Origin: Planctomycetota bacterium | GTDB lineage: Bacteria > Planctomycetota > Phycisphaerae > WQYP01 | DNA: 45,817 bases | Assembly: GCA_021805985.1 (NCBI GenBank) | Contig: JAJZDN010000028.1 | Location: 1 to 45,817, forward strand | Direction: 5' to 3' | Shown here: positions 8,459 to 17,326 of the stretch, in pieces | Position numbering within the stretch: position 1 is the stretch's first letter | Layout: every line of letters starts with the position of its first letter | Translations under genes and position numbers: made by a program | Notes under the pieces: generated by a model | The model's database searches: none | What the model saw: only the letters and a program-made list of their open reading frames with translations | What the model was told of the DNA's origin: nothing

Positions 8459-8642
8459 AGCCTATGTGAGCCTTATTGGTTTCTTAATAATCGCGAATGC
8501 GAGGTTATAGGGAAACCAAGAGGGCCGAAAATTTTGGTTGAGATGATTCAGGGGGCAGATTCCTTTCTCTTGAGTCTCAGCCGAGATTGTGGTACGCTAA
8601 CAAAAACCGAACCGTTTTTGCGGTTTATTGCAGGCAGGCAAC

Positions 8643-9197
8643 ATGGCAATTCTTGCAGATTCTCAAATTGAAGCATCCATTACGATTCAGCCCTTTGAAA
8701 GGGCGATCAAGCGACCCGGAGCAGTAAGCTACGGGGTTTCCAGTTATGGCTACGATGTGCGGGTGGGGCCTAAATTCAAAATTTTCACCAATGTAAATTC
8801 GGAAGTTGTAGACCCCAAACATTTTTCGCCCCGCAGTTTTGTGGATGTCGATGGCAGTAAAGATGGCTACGTGCTGATTCCGCCCAACAGTTTCGCGTTA
8901 TGTGAGACCGTGGAGTATTTTGAAATTCCACGGGATATTCTGGCGATCTGTGTGGGCAAAAGCACGTATGCCCGCTGTGGTATTATTGTCAACGTTACGC
9001 CCCTGGAGCCGGAATGGAAAGGTCGCGTCACGATTGAAATTTCCAATACCACGCCGCTGCCGGCCAAAATTTATGCCAATGAGGGAATCGCGCAAATTAT
9101 ATTCCTACGCGGGGAAAAAGTGTGCACTATCAGTTACGCGGACAAGCTGGGGAAATATCAGGATCAACCCGGGCTTACTTTGCCTAAAGTTGATTAA
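8643..9197 (+). CDS. dcd: dCTP deaminase
   Basis: A 184-residue enzyme that deaminates dCTP to dUTP, the precursor of dTMP. Family motifs are intact: [10 protein letters not shown] near residue 35, the nucleotide-binding KSTYARCGI (106-114), [10 protein letters not shown], and TIEISN with the catalytic glutamate E132, followed by the Gly/Ala-rich tail segment [10 protein letters not shown]. The start is the ATG at 8643; an upstream TTG frame adds only MQAGN-type residues. Length matches the family. nrdJ follows 156 bp later on the same strand, so the pair groups two steps of deoxynucleotide supply. Confidence 0.95.
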   Translation: MAILADSQIEASITIQPFERAIKRPGAVSYGVSSYGYDVRVGPKFKIFTNVNSEVVDPKHFSPRSFVDVDGSKDGYVLIPPNSFALCETVEYFEIPRDILAICVGKSTYARCGIIVNVTPLEPEWKGRVTIEISNTTPLPAKIYANEGIAQIIFLRGEKVCTISYADKLGKYQDQPGLTLPKVD

Positions 9198-9249
9198 CTG
9201 AACTGGGGATGGATCGAATGGTAATTCATTCGGTTCATAGGATGAACCA

Positions 9250-9320
9250 CGCCGCCGGCCACGGAAAGCCGCGGCTTTCATGGAGTGGCCGGCGACGCCG
9301 CAGGATGGGACGTCGCCGGC
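9250..9320 (+). promoter_or_regulatory. nrdJ leader with two mutually exclusive hairpins
   Basis: Hairpin A pairs 9250-9262 with 9285-9297 (13 bp, one mismatch) and encloses the perfect 16-bp palindrome 9264-9279 (GAAAGCCG and its complement). Hairpin B pairs 9288-9297 with 9311-9320 (10 bp, perfect). Both need 9288-9297, so only one can form at a time. The block ends 33 bases before the nrdJ ATG. A small hairpin GGTTCAT/ATGAACC (about 9232-9248) lies just before. The arrangement looks like an attenuator or riboswitch expression platform, though it is short for a classical cobalamin aptamer. A GC-rich dispersed repeat is the alternative. Confidence 0.5.
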
Positions 9321-9353
9321 AAATTTAAGCGCACGGAAGCAGGAGTTCAGGCT

Positions 9354-12300
9354 ATGAAAATCAATCGTCGGTTTACGAAAGCAGGCGTGGATGTCTATTC
9401 CACGATCAAATTCAACCAACGCACGAGCAAAATCTCCAATGTGGACGGCTCGGTCGTTTTTGAAATGAAAGATGCGGAAATTCCCGCGGACTGGTCACAA
9501 TTGGCCACGGATATCATGGTCAGCAAATACTTCCGCAAGGCTGGCATCCCGCAAACCGATGCCCAGGGCAAACCCGTGCTGGATGCCGAAGGCAAGGCGA
9601 AGCATGGCCCGGAAACATCTGTGAAACAGGTTGTGCATCGATTGGCCGGCTGCTGGACTCATTGGGGGCAGGAGTATGGCTATTTTGAATCCAAGCAGGA
9701 CGCACAGGCGTTTTATGATGAGTTGGCCCACATGCTCCTGACGCAGAAGGCGGCTCCTAATTCTCCGCAGTGGTTTAACACGGGCCTGCATTATGCCTAT
9801 GGCCTCACCGGCCCATCGCAGGGCCATTGGTACGTAAATCCTAAAACGCATCAACTCGAGCAATCCACCGATGCTTACACGCATCCGCAGCCGCACGCCT
9901 GTTTTATTCAGAGCGTCGGCGATGATCTGGTCAATGACGGCGGGATTATGGACCTGTGGGTGCGCGAGGCACGGCTGTTTAAATATGGGTCCGGTACCGG
10001 AAGTAATTTTTCCAAACTCCGTGGGGACAATGAATCGCTTTCGGGCGGCGGGAAATCTTCCGGCCTCATGAGCTTCCTGCGTATTGGCGATCGTGCGGCG
10101 GGGGCGATTAAATCCGGCGGCACGACGCGGCGGGCCGCAAAAATGGTGTGCCTGGATCTGGATCATCCGGATATTGAAGAATTTGTGAACTGGAAAGTCC
10201 GCGAGGAAATCAAAGTTGCCGCGATGGTCGAAGGCCTCAAGCACCTGCCCAAGGAACAGCAGGAATTAGCCAAAAATTTGAAGCTCAAACTGGATTATGA
10301 TTTTAACGGCGAAGCGTATGCCACCGTTTCCGGGCAGAATTCCAATAATTCCGTGCGCGTATCAAACAAATTTATTGAGGCGGTGGAAAAAGATGCTGAC
10401 TGGCAGCTCATCCGCCGCACCGATGGCAAAATCCATAAGACGCTCAAAGCCCGCAAACTCTGGCAGGAAGTGGCATTTGCCGCCTGGCGTTGTGCGGACC
10501 CCGGTGTGCAATATGATGACACCATCAACCAATGGCACACCTGTCCCCAAAGCGGCCGCATTAATGCCAGCAACCCGTGCAGCGAATATATGTTCCTGGA
10601 TAATACCGCCTGCAATCTGGCTTCCATTAATCTCATGAAGTTCTTTGATGCCACTTCAGGAAAATTTGATATTGCAGGCTTTCAACATGCCTGCCGGCTC
10701 TGGACGATTGTCCTGGAAATTTCCGTGCTGATGGCGGCCTATCCCAGCCGGGAAATCGCCCGCTTGAGCTATGAATATCGCACGCTGGGACTGGGTTACG
10801 CCAACATCGGCACCATGTTGATGGTGGCCGGTATCGCGTATGACAGCCCGGCGGCCCGAGCCATCTGCGGTGCTATCACTGCGTTAATGACGGCTGAGTC
10901 TTATGCCATTTCCGCGGAAATGGCCCGCGAACACGGCCCATTTTCCGGGTTTGCCCCTAATCGGGCCTCGATGCTGCGGGTGATGCGTAACCATCGCGCC
11001 GCCGCTTATGCTACCGATCAATATGACGCATTATCTGTCAAACCTGTGGAAATCGACGCGGCGCAATTCGGCACGCATTCCACGCTTGATCCTGCACTGC
11101 TGCAGGCCTGCCGCGAAGCCTGGGATCGGGCGGTTACGCTCGGCGAAAAACATGGCTACCGCAACGCTCAAACCACGGTCATTGCCCCTACCGGAACCAT
11201 CGGCCTGCTGATGGATTGCGATACCACAGGTGTGGAACCGGATTTCGCTTTGGTTAAGTTTAAGAAACTTGCCGGCGGCGGCTACTTCAAAATTGCCAAT
11301 CAATCCATTGAGCCGGCGTTGCATAACATGGGCTATTCACCGGATCAAATTAAAGACATGCTAACGTATGTGATGGGAACCTTGAGCTTGCGAGGATCAC
11401 CACACATCCATATCGAATCACTTAAGGCGAAGGGCTTCACGGATGAAGAACTGGCAAAAATAGAGGCATGTCTGCCTTCTGTTTTCGAGCTGGCCTTCGC
11501 CTTTTCTCCCTGGACACTTGGCGAGGCGGCCTTAACCCGCCTTGGCTTTACCTCTCAGCAATGGCAGCAGCCCAATTTCAATCTGCTGCGATCGCTGGGC
11601 TTTACCAAACGGCAGATTCGCGAAGCCAGCGATGTTATTTGTGGTTCACAAACCATCGAAGGCGCACCGCATATTAAGTCTGAACATCTGTCGGTCTTTG
11701 ATTGTGCTAATCGGTGTGGTCGTAAAGGCAAACGCTTTATCCATCACATGGGGCACATCCGTATGATGGCTGCGGCGCAGCCGTTTATCAGCGGAGCCAT
11801 CAGCAAAACCATCAATCTGCCCAATGAGGTGGGTATTGGTGATATCGAAGAAGCGTATCGCGAAAGCTGGCTGTTAAGCCTCAAGGCGGTGGCGCTGTAC
11901 CGTGATGGCTCCAAGTTAAGCCAGCCGCTGAATTCCATGTCCGATGAGGATGCCTCGGATGATGGGGATATTGACGCTTTGAAAGTGGAAGCAGGCGTCG
12001 CCTGCACGCCGTGCGGGGATTCCAGTCCGTCTTTATTGGGGGACGGCACGGTTCCCGCAGGAACGCTGGAAACTGGTTCCACTGGCGGCTCCAAAATTGT
12101 GGAACGGATTGTTGAAAAAGTGGTGCATCGTCCCTTGCGCCGGCGGCTTCCGGACACGCGCAACAGCATCACGCATAAATTTGATATTGCCGGCCATGAA
12201 GGTTATCTCACCTGCGGCCTCTTTGATGATAACAGCCCGGGTGAAGTGTTTATCACCATGGCCAAACAGGGGAGCACGGTAGGTGGCCTGATGGATACCA

Positions 12301-12890
12301 TCGCCACGCTGGTATCGCTTAATCTGCAATATGGTGTGCCGCTGGAGGCCATTGTCCGCAAGTTTGAACACATGCGGTTTGAGCCGGCGGGCATGACCAC
12401 CAACGCGGATATTCCCATTGCCAAAAGTCCCATTGATTATCTGGTGCGCTGGCTGGGGATGCAGTTTATCGCGGGATATCGTGATGCCAATTCACCTCGG
12501 CGGCAGCAGATTCACGCCCCAGCGGCACCCGAGCCTGTTGTTGCGCCTGCCGCGACGGTTGCCAAAGCCGCTGCTCATGGTAACGGTAACGGTAACGGTA
12601 ATGGCAATGGCAATGGAAAAGGCAGTGGTCACCATAATCGTCTGGAAGACGGCCCCGCGGATCTGGCCTCGTCCTCCGGGTTGCAAGCCATCGCCAATCG
12701 GGAATCGGGTGTGGCCCGTCCCGCAATAGCGCGAAGTGCCATGGAAAAGCCTTCTTCCGCCAGCGTTCTTTCCCAGCAGATGGCAACCTTGATGGGGGAT
12801 GCTCCGGTTTGCAAGTGCGGCAGTATTACCGTTCGCAACGGCAGTTGCTATAAATGCCTGAACTGTGGTGATTCCCTGGGATGCTCTTAG
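9354..12890 (+). CDS. nrdJ: vitamin B12-dependent (class II) ribonucleoside-diphosphate reductase
   Basis: An 1178-residue adenosylcobalamin-dependent reductase converting ribonucleotides to deoxyribonucleotides. AGGAG (9341-9345) eight bases before the ATG at 9354 sets the start. Catalytic features: HACFIQSV with redox Cys183, the glycine-rich GSGTGSNFSKLRG, NPCSE with N407, thiyl-radical C409 and E411, and PTGTIGLLMDCDT. A domain from about residue 930 to 1040 (GHEGYLTCGLFDD, SLNLQYGVPLEAIVRKFE) is the TSCPD-type extension typical of bacterial NrdJ. A (Gly-Asn)n linker follows, and the C-terminus ends in a four-cysteine cluster (CKCGSITVRNGSCYKCLNCG), probably zinc-binding or redox-relay. 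Works without oxygen, so it suits both oxic and anoxic growth. Confidence 0.95.
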   Translation: MKINRRFTKAGVDVYSTIKFNQRTSKISNVDGSVVFEMKDAEIPADWSQLATDIMVSKYFRKAGIPQTDAQGKPVLDAEGKAKHGPETSVKQVVHRLAGCWTHWGQEYGYFESKQDAQAFYDELAHMLLTQKAAPNSPQWFNTGLHYAYGLTGPSQGHWYVNPKTHQLEQSTDAYTHPQPHACFIQSVGDDLVNDGGIMDLWVREARLFKYGSGTGSNFSKLRGDNESLSGGGKSSGLMSFLRIGDRAAGAIKSGGTTRRAAKMVCLDLDHPDIEEFVNWKVREEIKVAAMVEGLKHLPKEQQELAKNLKLKLDYDFNGEAYATVSGQNSNNSVRVSNKFIEAVEKDADWQLIRRTDGKIHKTLKARKLWQEVAFAAWRCADPGVQYDDTINQWHTCPQSGRINASNPCSEYMFLDNTACNLASINLMKFFDATSGKFDIAGFQHACRLWTIVLEISVLMAAYPSREIARLSYEYRTLGLGYANIGTMLMVAGIAYDSPAARAICGAITALMTAESYAISAEMAREHGPFSGFAPNRASMLRVMRNHRAAAYATDQYDALSVKPVEIDAAQFGTHSTLDPALLQACREAWDRAVTLGEKHGYRNAQTTVIAPTGTIGLLMDCDTTGVEPDFALVKFKKLAGGGYFKIANQSIEPALHNMGYSPDQIKDMLTYVMGTLSLRGSPHIHIESLKAKGFTDEELAKIEACLPSVFELAFAFSPWTLGEAALTRLGFTSQQWQQPNFNLLRSLGFTKRQIREASDVICGSQTIEGAPHIKSEHLSVFDCANRCGRKGKRFIHHMGHIRMMAAAQPFISGAISKTINLPNEVGIGDIEEAYRESWLLSLKAVALYRDGSKLSQPLNSMSDEDASDDGDIDALKVEAGVACTPCGDSSPSLLGDGTVPAGTLETGSTGGSKIVERIVEKVVHRPLRRRLPDTRNSITHKFDIAGHEGYLTCGLFDDNSPGEVFITMAKQGSTVGGLMDTIATLVSLNLQYGVPLEAIVRKFEHMRFEPAGMTTNADIPIAKSPIDYLVRWLGMQFIAGYRDANSPRRQQIHAPAAPEPVVAPAATVAKAAAHGNGNGNGNGNGNGKGSGHHNRLEDGPADLASSSGLQAIANRESGVARPAIARSAMEKPSSASVLSQQMATLMGDAPVCKCGSITVRNGSCYKCLNCGDSLGCS
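12579..12614 (+). repeat. in-frame hexanucleotide repeat (GGTAAC-type, six units) in nrdJ
   Basis: Six consecutive 6-bp units (three GGTAAC, one GGTAAT, two GGCAAT) encode Gly-Asn six times in a linker between the TSCPD-type domain and the C-terminal Cys cluster. Unit gain or loss would change linker length without a frameshift. Confidence 0.85.
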
Positions 12891-12918
12891 TGCTGTCAAT
12901 CCTTGAGAATTGGTGCGC

Positions 12919-14478
12919 ATGAACAAGCGGCCGCCATTTACCACTCATCCGCTTCGCAATTGGCGATTTTGGCTGATGGCGGCAGTGATTGTCGGCATTT
13001 CCTGGCGGCTGCTTGACTATATTCTGCGCTTTCCCGTCTGGGGTGATGAAGCCTCTTTAGGCATGGACATCGTCCGGCACAATTACCTGCAATTGCTTAA
13101 GCCTCTGGGACGGGTACAGGTTTGCCCGCTCGGATTTCTCTGGGTTTCTAAATGGATGACCGCGGTCGCGGGGACCTCGGCGTTTGCTCTGCGCTTTTTC
13201 CCGCTGCTGTGTGGCATAACTGCCGTGCTGATCGCGTGGAAAATATTCCATCGTGTCGCGGGGCGAACGGTGGGGCTGCTTGCTACCGCTATGCTGGCCT
13301 GCTCCCTGGCCACCGTGCGATACAGTACTGACTTTAAGCCCTATTCAACGGATTTACTGGTTGCCATGTGCTATGTGGGCCTGGGCTTTTGGGCTTTGCG
13401 ATGTCCAAAAGATTCCAAGCCCTTGATCTATTTGATCGCCTTTACACCGCTGGCGTTATGTTTTTCATTTCCCGGCATTTTCATGGCCGCTTCCGTCAGT
13501 GCGGCGCTACTGCTTAAGCAGATTAAGGATTCCAATACGACGTGCCGGTGGCTGTATGCTGGATTTAACGTCCTGACTTTAGGCGTTTTTGCCCTTTTAT
13601 TTTTTGGCATCATGCGCGGGCAGATGCACCATACAAAAGCCGGCATGGATGTGTATTGGCGAAATGCTTTTCCGCCGCTGAACTGGCACATATTCGGCTG
13701 GCTGATCCAGGCGCACGTTTCCAATATGATGAGTTATCCGCTGGGGGGAAAAAAGGGCATCGCCCTGCTTATCACGCCATTGTGCATGGTTGGCGTCTGG
13801 AGATTATGGCACAAGCGGCGACGGGCAGAATTGGTATTGTTGGTTGCCCCGTTTATCCTGACATTTATTGCCGCAGTGCTTCGCGCGTATCCCTATGGAA
13901 CCAGTTCACGCGTGCAGCAGCATCTGGTTCCGTCCATTATGCTTTTATCTTCCATCGGGGCGGTTACGCTCGCGGCCATGGTCCTGCGTAAACGCCATTG
14001 GCTTTCAGCATGGCGGACATTTGCGGGCGGCATCGTGGCGGCAATACTGGTGTTTGCCGTCATATGTATGGCTTTGGATATTCATCGCCCCTGGGCCGGC
14101 CCAGGCCCGCGCATGGTTCGCAATCTTACCCGCACGGTGTTCAGCGGTGCCGATAAACATACGGAAATTATCATTACGAACCACAAGCCGGAGGCCTTTG
14201 CCTCGGAAATCGCCTGGTATTTGAATAGGCAGCGCTTTGCGTATAAAACCGGGGTGCCATTAACCGCCGAAGCGCTTCAACCATCAGCCCGCCGGTTGTG
14301 GGTCATTCATTTTGGCTATAAACCCATGAAACATTTTAACCATAACGTGGTTTCCAGTTTGACCGCCGGCGGGATGCATGTGCATCTTTTAAAACAGCAT
14401 GATCGGGTTATGCGGGTTGGTTTCAGCAAAAACCCGCCCATAGTCGCCCAAGCTTCTTTATTTGTCCTGGTTAAATAA
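12919..14478 (+). CDS. GT-C type membrane glycosyltransferase (GT39/ArnT-like)
   Basis: A 519-residue integral membrane protein with about ten hydrophobic segments. The first extracytoplasmic loop carries WGDEASLGMDI, the Asp-Glu pair typical of GT-C enzymes of the PMT/ArnT type that use polyprenyl-phosphate sugars as donors. A soluble C-terminal part of about 100 residues follows the last membrane segment. The start at 12919 is 28 bp after nrdJ; GTG at 12913 and TTG at 12910 are alternatives and no strong Shine-Dalgarno separates them. Substrate is unknown. Proximity to nrdJ is probably just transcriptional convenience. Confidence 0.75.
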   Translation: MNKRPPFTTHPLRNWRFWLMAAVIVGISWRLLDYILRFPVWGDEASLGMDIVRHNYLQLLKPLGRVQVCPLGFLWVSKWMTAVAGTSAFALRFFPLLCGITAVLIAWKIFHRVAGRTVGLLATAMLACSLATVRYSTDFKPYSTDLLVAMCYVGLGFWALRCPKDSKPLIYLIAFTPLALCFSFPGIFMAASVSAALLLKQIKDSNTTCRWLYAGFNVLTLGVFALLFFGIMRGQMHHTKAGMDVYWRNAFPPLNWHIFGWLIQAHVSNMMSYPLGGKKGIALLITPLCMVGVWRLWHKRRRAELVLLVAPFILTFIAAVLRAYPYGTSSRVQQHLVPSIMLLSSIGAVTLAAMVLRKRHWLSAWRTFAGGIVAAILVFAVICMALDIHRPWAGPGPRMVRNLTRTVFSGADKHTEIIITNHKPEAFASEIAWYLNRQRFAYKTGVPLTAEALQPSARRLWVIHFGYKPMKHFNHNVVSSLTAGGMHVHLLKQHDRVMRVGFSKNPPIVAQASLFVLVK

Positions 14479-14563
14479 CAGCCTGCTCATCCTGCTTGTG
14501 GAGAAAAGAAATATGGAGAACAGAAATATGCGAAGCTACGGCAGTCGTTTATAATGGGCGCCG

Positions 14564-15580
14564 ATGTGCATCTACAGGTCCATTACGCTCGCCACCGTGG
14601 TCCTGGCCACCGCGGGGACCAGCGCCGGTGCCGCCAACAATCGCTGGTCGCCTCCGCCGGCCACCAAAAATGTTTCCATCTCCAATGGCGGGCTTACGGT
14701 AACTTTTAATATTGCGTGGGGCGCGGTGGTGATTGGTATTGCCAATAAACATGTGGCGCACGGGCTGAATATCGTCGATAGTCATGATGTGGGCAGGGAG
14801 TTACAGGTGGATCAGTTTCTTTCTGTGAAAATTGGTGATCATCGGAAGTTGATGATCAACCCCACGCAAGCCGGAGCGGAAGGCTATCAGGGATATTATC
14901 AACATCCCAAAGGAATAGTGTTTCCGGAAAAAGGCAGTCCGGTGGTTCGCTGGTCGGCGAGGCCCCATCATTTTCATGCGGTCATCAAGCCGTGGGACTA
15001 CGACACTGGCCAGCCCACCAACTGGGTCTACGTGGAGGACGTCCGTATCACTTCCCAAGGGGTCGCACAATTTCAATACACGTTCTACAACCACGGGTCC
15101 AAAACATACATAATGGGTACTGAGGTGCCCACGCTTTACTCGGATCGCACCAACGGCTTTATGTATCCCTTGACCAATCCGTATGCCCGCCAGCATGCCG
15201 CAGGATCGCACGGGAAGATTAAAAAATGGCCGGTAAAACTAGTGACCGGGGCACCGGTTTGGCCGCAACCGGCAATCATCTCAAAAGGCTGGATCGCCAA
15301 TGTGGATACCCGTGCCAACCTTGGCATCTTCTATACCACGCCGGTGGGACTCGCGGAAACCTTCGGCACCTTTCCCAGGGCCGCAGTTTCCGATCAATTG
15401 CCGTTGGGTAAAACAAACGTCGCGGCGAATCTGATATCCAATCCCGGTATGATTTACTCCATAAAGTTCAGAGTTCTGGTCAACACGCCAGGGGCCGGAC
15501 CCGCTCTGATTTCCCGGCAGCCGCCGGCGGTGCTGAAAATTCTGCGCAATGTTCCACCGCCGACGAAAGCCCCACACTAA
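14564..15580 (+). CDS. secreted protein of unknown function
   Basis: A 338-residue protein with a signal peptide (about residues 1-23, cleaved near GTSAGA-ANN). The mature part is predicted to be mostly beta-structure and contains HGLNIVDSHDVGRELQVDQF and YTFYNHGSKTYIMGTEVP, with many aromatic residues as in carbohydrate-active proteins, but I recognise no family. The ATG lies nine bases after a TATAAT (14550-14555) and lacks a Shine-Dalgarno, so the message might be leaderless; no good -35 is visible. It follows the glycosyltransferase by 85 bp. Confidence 0.7.
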   Translation: MCIYRSITLATVVLATAGTSAGAANNRWSPPPATKNVSISNGGLTVTFNIAWGAVVIGIANKHVAHGLNIVDSHDVGRELQVDQFLSVKIGDHRKLMINPTQAGAEGYQGYYQHPKGIVFPEKGSPVVRWSARPHHFHAVIKPWDYDTGQPTNWVYVEDVRITSQGVAQFQYTFYNHGSKTYIMGTEVPTLYSDRTNGFMYPLTNPYARQHAAGSHGKIKKWPVKLVTGAPVWPQPAIISKGWIANVDTRANLGIFYTTPVGLAETFGTFPRAAVSDQLPLGKTNVAANLISNPGMIYSIKFRVLVNTPGAGPALISRQPPAVLKILRNVPPPTKAPH

Positions 15581-15888
15581 AGCGTAACGGCACTATACAT
15601 CCCTGCTAAAAAATTGGACGCTCAACGGGATGTATGTCGGGCAGGAAACAGAGAACTGTGATTGCAGGCCGTCATCACGGGATCACTTGCCGCAGGGCGT
15701 CGTTGCGGTCGCGCTGCGGGTGTCCCAGCTTGGCGTATTTGCCCAGCCGCTTCCGAATGATGTAATCCTGAACACTTACACTATTCCTTGCTGATAGCGG
15801 GGCGTTGGCCTAGAATTGTCACCAGCGGTTGGTATAAGTCCGATACTTTTTTGGCCTTTACGCATCGCTTGGAAGGATTTGCTTACCT
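15581..15888. other. 308-bp intergenic region with an inverted repeat and a gene remnant
   Basis: A 9-bp inverted repeat ATACATCCC (15595-15603) / GGGATGTAT (15627-15635) lies soon after the stop of the secreted-protein gene and may end its transcript, though no T-tract follows. The rest holds a short minus-strand coding-like remnant (15675-15809). Confidence 0.5.
15675..15809 (-). pseudogene. possible remnant of an unidentified gene
   Basis: On the minus strand, the frame ending in TGA at 15677-15675 reads SVQDYIIRKRLGKYAKLG and continues HPQRDRNDALRQVIP. Its charged, helical, protein-like composition differs from the noise frames nearby. There is no start codon and an in-frame TAG lies at 15812-15810. 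It may be the tail of a decayed gene. I cannot assign a family. Confidence 0.3.
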
Positions 15889-16446
15889 ATGGGTGAGAAC
15901 AGGAAAGATGCCAACTGGAAGTTTTGGCGCATTGATAACAAGAAAATATTTATCTACCGGCCGGTCATTACGTTCTGGCTGAAGTTTCGCGTAGGTATGT
16001 CGGTGCTGGTGGCGATGGTCACGGCCGCGTTTGCTATGCTGCTGATATTCCGGCCGCTCTGGTTTCACCTTGCCGATCCGCACGCGGCTTATATCATTGG
16101 TCCGATCATGCTGCTGGCGGGCGTGATTCAAATGTTTCTGATGCTAAACAGTTCTCTGGGATGTATGGCGGTGGTGCAACATGACTGCATTAATGTGCGC
16201 GGCAGACGCTATTTCTGGAAGAGCATCCGGGACGTATCCGTGAAGGAAAGCTCCTTTGGCCCGAAAGGTCAACCGGCCCTGAAACTGCACGTCTCTAAAC
16301 GTAAGGGTGAAAAGGTCGTGACAATTATTCCGGAAGGCATGGCGGGGCAGCAGGAACTTGACCAACTTGCCCGGCATATCAAAAAGCTTATTAAACAACT
16401 GGCCGACAAACGCGCCGGCAAACCATCGGCTGCGGAAAGTGTTTAG
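15889..16446 (+). CDS. small membrane protein with a PH-like cytoplasmic domain, unknown function
   Basis: A 185-residue protein. The N-terminal ~30 residues are charged, then two membrane helices follow (about 38-56 and 67-86), then a soluble part (about 90-175) alternating hydrophobic and basic residues (VRGRRYFWKSIRDVSVKES, LKLHVSKRKGEKVVTIIP). This layout resembles bacterial PH-domain membrane proteins, but that is inference from shape. A GGAAGGA about eleven bases before the ATG may serve as ribosome binding site. It converges with sdhB. Confidence 0.65.
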   Translation: MGENRKDANWKFWRIDNKKIFIYRPVITFWLKFRVGMSVLVAMVTAAFAMLLIFRPLWFHLADPHAAYIIGPIMLLAGVIQMFLMLNSSLGCMAVVQHDCINVRGRRYFWKSIRDVSVKESSFGPKGQPALKLHVSKRKGEKVVTIIPEGMAGQQELDQLARHIKKLIKQLADKRAGKPSAAESV

Positions 16447-16588
16447 AACAGCACCAAAAAATTTCCCGATTTGCGATGCAATCGAGAACGGCACCGCCGG
16501 CAAAGCCGACGGCTATGTGAGGGACGGCAAGTCGGGGTTTTGGTAAGTTCTTTGGACCCGTTCCTTAATTAGAATCTCAAACCTCAAA

Positions 16589-17326
16589 TCATTTTCCGCC
16601 GCCGGTCAGCACGCGCAGCGCGATGCGGATGGGATCATAATATTTGTCCACTACGCGTTCTTTCATGGGAATAATGGCGTTGTCGGTAATGTGAATTTCT
16701 TCGGGGCAAACTTCGGTGCAGCACTTGGTGATGTTGCACAGGCCGATGCCGCCCTCATTTTTAAGTAAGGCGGTGCGGTCCAGTGAATCCAGCGGGTGCA
16801 TCTCCAGACTCGCTACACGCACTAAAAACCGCGGACCAAAAAAATTATCTTCCAAATCATGTTCACGCAGAACGTGGCAGACATTCTGACACAGAAAGCA
16901 TTCAATGCACTTACGGAATTCCTGGGATCGGTCCACATCCCGCTGCTGCATCAGCCAGGTCGTGTCCGGTTTGGGTGTGAACGGGGGAATTTTCTTATTG
17001 ACGGTGTAGTTCCAGGAAACATCGGTTACCAGATCCCGGATTATCGGAAAGGCCTTCATCGGTTGCACGGTAATGCTATGGTCTTCAGCGAAATCATCGA
17101 GCCGTGTTTTGCACATCAATGCCGGTTTGCCGTTGACTTCCGCGCTGCAGGAGCCGCACTTGGCCGCTTTACAGTTCCAGCGGCATGCTAAATCATGGGC
17201 CTGTTCACGCTGAATCTGATGGATGGCATCAAGCACCACCATGCCTTCCTGCACATCAACTTTATAATCCACTAGTTGACCGCCGGACTTGTCACCGCGC
17301 CATACTTTGAATAATCGCGTGCTCAT
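16589..17326 (-). CDS. sdhB: succinate dehydrogenase iron-sulfur subunit
   Basis: A 245-residue electron-transfer subunit. It carries the [2Fe-2S] set C52-x4-C57-x2-C60-x11-C72, then the ferredoxin-like half with C140-x2-C143-x2-C146-x3-C150 and the second set C197, C202, C203, C207-Pro, which supply the [4Fe-4S] and [3Fe-4S] or [4Fe-4S] centres. C203 directly after C202 is a small family peculiarity. The ATG overlaps the sdhA stop by four bases (ATGA), so translation is coupled. It passes electrons from the flavoprotein to the quinone site in SdhC. Confidence 0.95.
   Translation of the reverse strand: MSTRLFKVWRGDKSGGQLVDYKVDVQEGMVVLDAIHQIQREQAHDLACRWNCKAAKCGSCSAEVNGKPALMCKTRLDDFAEDHSITVQPMKAFPIIRDLVTDVSWNYTVNKKIPPFTPKPDTTWLMQQRDVDRSQEFRKCIECFLCQNVCHVLREHDLEDNFFGPRFLVRVASLEMHPLDSLDRTALLKNEGGIGLCNITKCCTEVCPEEIHITDNAIIPMKERVVDKYYDPIRIALRVLTGGGK

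Larger units (their letters stand above)
8221..8642. other. 422-bp AT-rich divergent intergenic region between mutY and dcd
   Basis: The region holds three DnaA-box-like sites, an AT-rich stretch (about 8341-8435), a TATAAT overlapping the second box (8375-8380), and a sigma70-type promoter facing dcd. No gene is seen. Confidence 0.7.

Noticed and set aside
9198-9353. Classical cobalamin riboswitch upstream of nrdJ
   Set aside because: The gap is only about 156 bp and I could not find a B12-box-like core, so only the competing hairpins are reported.
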